Position numbers and translations under genes: made by a program. A DNA stretch of 33,463 nucleotides from a virus: the IMG/VR virus record IMGVR_UViG_3300031251_000076, positions 1 to 33,463 of that record, one strand, 5' to 3'. Under the pieces are notes generated by a model. That model made no database searches, had not been told where the DNA came from, and saw only the letters and a list, made by a program, of their open reading frames with translations. Positions 29,767-33,463 of the stretch are shown here, piece after piece; positions within the stretch are counted from its first letter, which is position 1; every line of letters begins with the position of its first letter.

Positions 29767-29793
29767 GAGAGGCGACATCGGTCGCTCACAGAT

Positions 29794-29844
29794 GTCTCGC
29801 CCGCCCATTTTGCCTTGGGGTGGGCGGGCGAGACCCAAGGCAAA
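29794..29844 (+). promoter_or_regulatory. Two overlapping, mutually exclusive hairpins (switch or attenuator)
   Basis: Hairpin A: GTCTCGCCCGCCCA (29794-29807) with TGGGCGGGCGAGAC (29821-29834), a 14-bp perfect stem. Hairpin B: TTTGCCTTGGG (29809-29819) with CCCAAGGCAAA (29834-29844), an 11-bp perfect stem. The left arm of B is in the loop of A, and its right arm starts where A ends, so only one can form fully. CCAAGGCAA is repeated at 29845-29853 and could replace the right arm of B. The element lies in the 110-base gap between the extension stop and the tail chaperone gene. Confidence 0.62.
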
Positions 29845-29876
29845 CCAAGGCAATTCACCTGCAAAGGACACATCAC

Positions 29877-30341
29877 ATGGCAACCAAGGCAACGAAGTCG
29901 ACCCCGAAGCCACCCGCCGCCGACGAAGTCGTCGACGACGACCGCGAGTATGAGGACAACCTCGATCTAGCCGAGGGTGACGAGGGCCAGGCGGTCGACG
30001 CACCCGAGAAGCCCGCACCCAAGCCGGGTGAGCCCGAATACGATTGGGCGCCCCTCTATGCCGAGGGCACCAAACTCAAGCGCTACGAGGACCCTTCGGG
30101 CACTGTCGTGCAGCTGCCACCGTTTCCGACGCCGGATGCGGGCGACATCTTCGCCGACCTGCTCGAAGACATTCCCGATCACGTCATGCTGATCAAGCTC
30201 TTCCGTCAGGCCATGAGTGATCATGCCGTCGACTACAGCAAGGGCATCGGCGCGATCACCGCAGCGTTCCGTGGCGGCGGCAAGCTCGCCGACATCAAGG
30301 GCCTGCTGACCTTCTGGTCTGGGGCCAAACTCCCAAACTGA
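29877..30341 (+). CDS. Tail assembly chaperone, short form (gpG-like)
   Basis: A 154-residue acidic protein: a low-complexity start (KATKSTPKPPAADEVVDDDREYED), then EYDWAPLYAEGTKLKRYED and the helical HVMLIKLFRQAMSDHAVDYSKGIGAI, ending LTFWSGAKLPN. It lies between the tail tube and tape measure genes, the fixed place of the lambda G/GT pair. These proteins coat the tape measure during tail assembly and leave before completion. I chose the ATG at 29877, preceded by AAAGGA. Most ribosomes should stop at the TGA 30339-30341. Confidence 0.88.
   Translation: MATKATKSTPKPPAADEVVDDDREYEDNLDLAEGDEGQAVDAPEKPAPKPGEPEYDWAPLYAEGTKLKRYEDPSGTVVQLPPFPTPDAGDIFADLLEDIPDHVMLIKLFRQAMSDHAVDYSKGIGAITAAFRGGGKLADIKGLLTFWSGAKLPN
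30332..30338 (+). promoter_or_regulatory. Programmed -1 slippery heptamer CCCAAAC
   Basis: In the chaperone frame the bases read C-CCA-AAC directly before TGA, an exact X-XXY-YYZ heptamer. Both tRNAs can re-pair on CCC and AAA after a -1 slip. The -1 frame is then open for 146 more codons. Lambda uses GGGAAAG at the same place. Confidence 0.88.
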
Positions 30342-30778
30342 TTGGCGAGGTCCGCGACTTCGCACGCAAGCATGAGGCGGCTTTCCGTCTAGACCTACTG
30401 CGCGCCGGGTTGCGTTTCGACCGCCCGGCGTGCAGCTGGGAAGACTTGCACGCGTTCACCGTGGCCTCGCCACCTGGGACCGCCATTCACTACGAGCTGG
30501 CCGAACAGTGGCCCCTCGATTCACATCTTCTCGCCGGAATCCTTGAACGACTTAACGATTGGCTCTGGCTGCACACCAAGGATGCGCAGCGTAAGCCACC
30601 GCAGAACCGGCCGAAACAAATCCCCCGCCCCGGTGTTCGTGAGCGCCTCAATGCGCTGACAACGGCACTCGGGGGCCGAAAGCAACAGGTCGTACCGCTG
30701 GGCGCCTTCGCGTCTCTGTGGCGCGACGCGCGCGCTCGATGGAAGCAACAGAAGGGTGGTGTCACCGATGAGCAATGA
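30338..30778 (+). CDS. Tail assembly chaperone, frameshift part (T-domain of the GT-like fusion)
   Basis: The -1 frame reads LIGEVRDFARKHEAAFRLDLLRAGLRFDRPACSW after the slip and continues to the TGA at 30776-30778, ending in KQQKGGVTDEQ. It has no suitable start of its own near the junction, only a TTG at 30410 without a ribosome binding site, so it should be made only as a fusion of about 300 residues. The IG-E-V-R and R-A-G-L-R-F landmarks are typical of the second chaperone part. It overlaps the tape measure start by 11 bases. Confidence 0.86.
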   Translation: MIGEVRDFARKHEAAFRLDLLRAGLRFDRPACSWEDLHAFTVASPPGTAIHYELAEQWPLDSHLLAGILERLNDWLWLHTKDAQRKPPQNRPKQIPRPGVRERLNALTTALGGRKQQVVPLGAFASLWRDARARWKQQKGGVTDEQ

Positions 30779-33463
30779 GCTCATGGCCCTGTGGGTCTCA
30801 ATCGTCCCTGACACTTCCCGCCTGGTTCGCGAGACTCGTCGTGCGGTCGACGGTATCGATTTGACGGTCGATGTTGACGCCGACACCGGCAAGGCGCGCC
30901 TACAAATCAAGCGCCTGGACCGCGAGCTTAAGAAGACGCGGCCCTACAGCATCGAGATCGATCGTAAGCAAATCACCGGCGCGGCGTCATTCATCACGAA
31001 GACGCTCGGCGGCGCGACAGCTGGCGCCCTCGGCGGTCTAGCTATCACCGGTGCCGCTGGCGGTCTGACTGCCCTTACCGGTGCAATCATGTCCGCTAGC
31101 GGCGCTTTTGGCCTTTTGCCGGCCGCAGCGGGCGGCGCCGTCACAGCTATCGGTGCGCTCAAGGTCGCGACCCTTGGTTTCGGAGACGCCATGAAGGATA
31201 TTGGCGACCCGGAGAAGTTCGCGAAGGCTATCGCCGATCTGTCGCCGAACGCGCGCGAGACCGCGACGGCCATTCGGTCGATGCTTCCGCAGCTCAAGGA
31301 ACTCAAGAATGCGGTGCAGGATCGCTTCTTTGACGGATTCGCCTCCGAGGTGCAGGCGCTGGGCGCCACGTACCTGCCGATGATGCAGGGCGCCATGGCC
31401 AATATCGCCGGTTCTGCAAACAGCGCCCTACGCAGCGTTTCGGCGCTTCTGCAGACGCCGCAGTCGGTTTCGGACATGTCGACTTTGACGGGCAATAGTG
31501 CCACAGCGTTCAACACGCTGTCGCAGGCGCTGGCGCCGGTTGTGAAGTCCCTGCTAGACATCGGCACTGTCGGCTCGACGTTCATGCCACAGCTGGCGCA
31601 GGGCGCCACCAACGCCGCCAACTCTTTTGCGAGCTTCGTGGCCAATGCCCGCGAGACCGGGCGCATGCAAGAGTGGATCCAAACTGGCATTGACGCTATG
31701 CGTCAACTGGGCGACATCACAGGCAATCTGGGCTCGACGATCGCCGGAGTGTTCCGCGCGGGCAACGATGTCGGCGGCGGCTTCCTGACGTCCATTCAGA
31801 CGGTCACGCAGACAATGAGCGACTTCGTCAACTCGACCAACGGCCAAAATGCGTTGGGCGCCTTCTTTACCGGCACCAAGGAAGCGCTTGCCGCCCTCTC
31901 GCCGATCCTCAAGACGGTCGGTGAAAGCGTGCTCGGCACCATCATCCCCGCCTTCACTAGCCTCGGTACCGCCGCTGCGCCTGCACTGCAGGCAGTGTTT
32001 ACCAACCTGGCCGAGGTCATGAAGACCCTTGCGCCCGTGGTGACGTCACTGGCTGGCCCGATCTCGACGCTACTCAACGCCATCGGCCCCGCAGTGGTGC
32101 AAACCATTCAGGGCCTGGCCCCCGCCGTGCAGCCGCTGGCGCAGGCCTTCGCCGACCTGGTCGCGGGCGCGGCCCCGATCCTGCCAGTACTGGGGCAGCT
32201 GGTCGGCGCGGTGGTTGGTGCGCTCGCCCCGGCACTGTCCACACTGTTCAAGGCCCTGGCCCCGGTGGTCTCGGCGCTGGCCGACTCACTCAAGCCGGTC
32301 ATTGACCAGCTGGCACCTGTGCTGGCCGAGGTGGCGGGCACGTTCGCCAACGCATTCGCCAGTGCGCTGCAACAGATCACGCCACTACTTCCCCCGCTTC
32401 TGGGCGCTTTCGGTGACCTGCTCAAGACGGCGATCCCGCTTCTACCCCCGCTGGCCGAGCTTGGCGCGTCCGCGATTCCGGCTATCGCCGCCGCGATCAA
32501 GGTCGTGGCGCCACTGTTCACAGGCCTTGTGAAGATCTTGACCCCGATTGTCGACACCGTCATCACACCGATGATCAGTGGCTTCAAGGCGCTGGCCGAC
32601 GTGATTGGCGGGGTGGCGCGAGGACTCAGCGGTGTTGTCGACAAGGCCAGCGGCTTCCTGTCCAAGGTGCCAGGCCTCGGCGGCATTTTCGGTAAGCGTG
32701 ACGGTGGCCCGATCGGGGACGTTCCCGGCTATGCCGGTGGCGGCAAGATCACCGGACGCGGCACCGGCACAAGCGATTCCATCCTGGCCTGGCTGTCCAA
32801 TGGCGAGGGTGTCATGACGGCGGCTGCCATGCGCAACGGCGGCGCCCCAATCTTGGCCGCGCTCAACGCCGGATGGGTGCCGCCTGTCCAGATGTTGCAG
32901 GATATGATTCCCGGCTTCGCGCAGGGCCTCAACCCCGGCGCCGACTTCCTGCGAACCACGGTCATGCGCCAGTGGCCGCAGATCGGAGACATTGGCGGGC
33001 GCCGCGCCGAAGACGGCTACGGCGAGCATTCCAGCGGCAACGCCATCGACATCATGATTCCCGGCTGGGACGGCCCGCAGGGCATGGCGCTCGGCAACCA
33101 GGTGGCCGGATTCTTGGTCAAGAATCGTGAACAGCTTGGCCTTGACGGATTCATCTGGCGCCAAGCGAGTTACGGCTACGGCGGCTCATTTTCTGACGGC
33201 AAGCAAATGGGTGACCGTGGCTCGCCGACGCAGAACCACATGGATCACCTTCACGTCATGCTCGGCAAGGGCCGTGGCGCTGGCGCGGCTGCCGTTGGGC
33301 TGCCCACTAGCAGCATTTCGCTGCCATCGGCTAGCGGCATGTCGGGCGGCGGTGGCGGCGGTGGCCTATTTGGTGGTGGCTCGTCATCCGGGCGCGGCGG
33401 CGGTGCTGCAGGCGCCAAGCGTGTTCGCGAAGCACAGGATCGCGTCTCTGACCGCGACTTCGA
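30768..33463 (+). CDS. Tape measure protein with C-terminal M15-like peptidase domain (3' end outside window)
   Basis: The ATG at 30768 opens a frame of 898 codons that is still open at the window end. Residues about 69-140 are glycine/alanine-rich and hydrophobic, able to cross membranes. Residues about 150-680 are long helices with repeated A-P-(V/A)-L and L-A-P motifs, which measure tail length. Near residues 724-835 lies a probable zinc peptidase: GEHSSGNAIDI with His754 and Asp761 (H-x6-D) and MDHLHV with His827/His829, the D-Ala-D-Ala peptidase (M15/VanY-like) pattern. A glycine/serine-rich linker and a charged helix (KRVREAQDRVSDRDF) follow. The domain should cut peptidoglycan during DNA entry. 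Confidence 0.88.
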   Translation, partial: MSNELMALWVSIVPDTSRLVRETRRAVDGIDLTVDVDADTGKARLQIKRLDRELKKTRPYSIEIDRKQITGAASFITKTLGGATAGALGGLAITGAAGGLTALTGAIMSASGAFGLLPAAAGGAVTAIGALKVATLGFGDAMKDIGDPEKFAKAIADLSPNARETATAIRSMLPQLKELKNAVQDRFFDGFASEVQALGATYLPMMQGAMANIAGSANSALRSVSALLQTPQSVSDMSTLTGNSATAFNTLSQALAPVVKSLLDIGTVGSTFMPQLAQGATNAANSFASFVANARETGRMQEWIQTGIDAMRQLGDITGNLGSTIAGVFRAGNDVGGGFLTSIQTVTQTMSDFVNSTNGQNALGAFFTGTKEALAALSPILKTVGESVLGTIIPAFTSLGTAAAPALQAVFTNLAEVMKTLAPVVTSLAGPISTLLNAIGPAVVQTIQGLAPAVQPLAQAFADLVAGAAPILPVLGQLVGAVVGALAPALSTLFKALAPVVSALADSLKPVIDQLAPVLAEVAGTFANAFASALQQITPLLPPLLGAFGDLLKTAIPLLPPLAELGASAIPAIAAAIKVVAPLFTGLVKILTPIVDTVITPMISGFKALADVIGGVARGLSGVVDKASGFLSKVPGLGGIFGKRDGGPIGDVPGYAGGGKITGRGTGTSDSILAWLSNGEGVMTAAAMRNGGAPILAALNAGWVPPVQMLQDMIPGFAQGLNPGADFLRTTVMRQWPQIGDIGGRRAEDGYGEHSSGNAIDIMIPGWDGPQGMALGNQVAGFLVKNREQLGLDGFIWRQASYGYGGSFSDGKQMGDRGSPTQNHMDHLHVMLGKGRGAGAAAVGLPTSSISLPSASGMSGGGGGGGLFGGGSSSGRGGGAAGAKRVREAQDRVSDRDF

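Noticed and set aside
29794-29844. H-type pseudoknot formed by the two hairpins
   Set aside because: The loop that would have to cross the 14-bp stem has zero bases, which is sterically impossible; mutually exclusive hairpins fit better.
30944-31690. Minus-strand frame of 248 codons inside the tape measure gene
   Set aside because: Alanine/serine-rich antisense reading of the tape measure repeats; the plus-strand frame is the true gene.
1-33463. tRNA genes, integrase and attP
   Set aside because: No cloverleaf with a good T-arm was found in the gaps, and no tyrosine or serine recombinase is encoded. These should lie beyond the window edges.

Overview
The window is a GC-rich stretch of a temperate siphovirus of an actinobacterium, most likely a mycobacterial host (Mycobacterium/Mycobacteroides or a close relative). 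The grounds are a DUF3263 protein (an actinobacterial family), GTG starts, end-to-end genes with four-base ATGA/GTGA overlaps, an apparently leaderless cro-type gene, and head and tail genes of mycobacteriophage type (SPP1-like portal, MuF-type protein, gpD/gpE-like decoration and capsid proteins, frameshifted tail chaperones, long tape measure). Early genes run straight into terminase and structural genes in one direction. This is the order of an integrated prophage or of a genome opened near attP. No integrase, attP, lysis gene or tRNA is visible; they should lie outside the window.

Layout. (1) 1-1785, minus strand: start of an unknown gene, a DUF3263 protein, an ImmA/IrrE-type metallopeptidase and a large XRE-family repressor. 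(2) 1786-1916: divergent control region with two promoter candidates and GAAC-type half-sites. (3) 1917-2568, plus strand: leaderless Cro-like regulator, a small unknown gene and an excisionase-like HTH protein, closed by a hairpin. (4) 2678-10815: a dense operon of small genes (many zinc-ribbon or HNH-like) with a short sliding clamp, a Cas4/RecB-type nuclease, an SSB-like protein and a Band-7/SPFH membrane protein, closed by a second hairpin with the same arm sequence. (5) 10889-16697: two tandem paralogues, a Prim-Pol primase, six accessory genes and a P-loop helicase. (6) 16715-16927: ten GTGTCGGGC iterons around an AT-rich core, a strong candidate replication origin. (7) 16974-19007: Hjc-like Holliday junction resolvase and accessory genes. 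(8) 18998-19576: one minus-strand gene and a non-coding stretch with an intrinsic terminator, possibly where the virion ends lie. (9) 19577-33463: HTH protein, HNH nuclease, terminase, portal, MuF, scaffold, decoration, capsid, connector genes, tail tube, tail chaperones and tape measure (cut by the window end).

How it works together. The repressor and metallopeptidase look like an ImmR/ImmA-type lysogeny switch facing a Cro-like gene. Clamp, nuclease, SSB, primase, helicase and resolvase form a replication/recombination set around the iteron locus. The late operon uses translational recoding at least once (CCCAAAC in the chaperones) and probably twice (a -1 extension of the tail tube protein). 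Two perfect, mutually exclusive hairpins lie between the tail tube and chaperone genes.

Most promising for novelty: the iteron/AT-rich locus; the tail-tube -1 extension with its GC hairpin; the bistable hairpin pair; and the terminase whose N-terminus carries a duplicated helical unit resembling a small-terminase domain.
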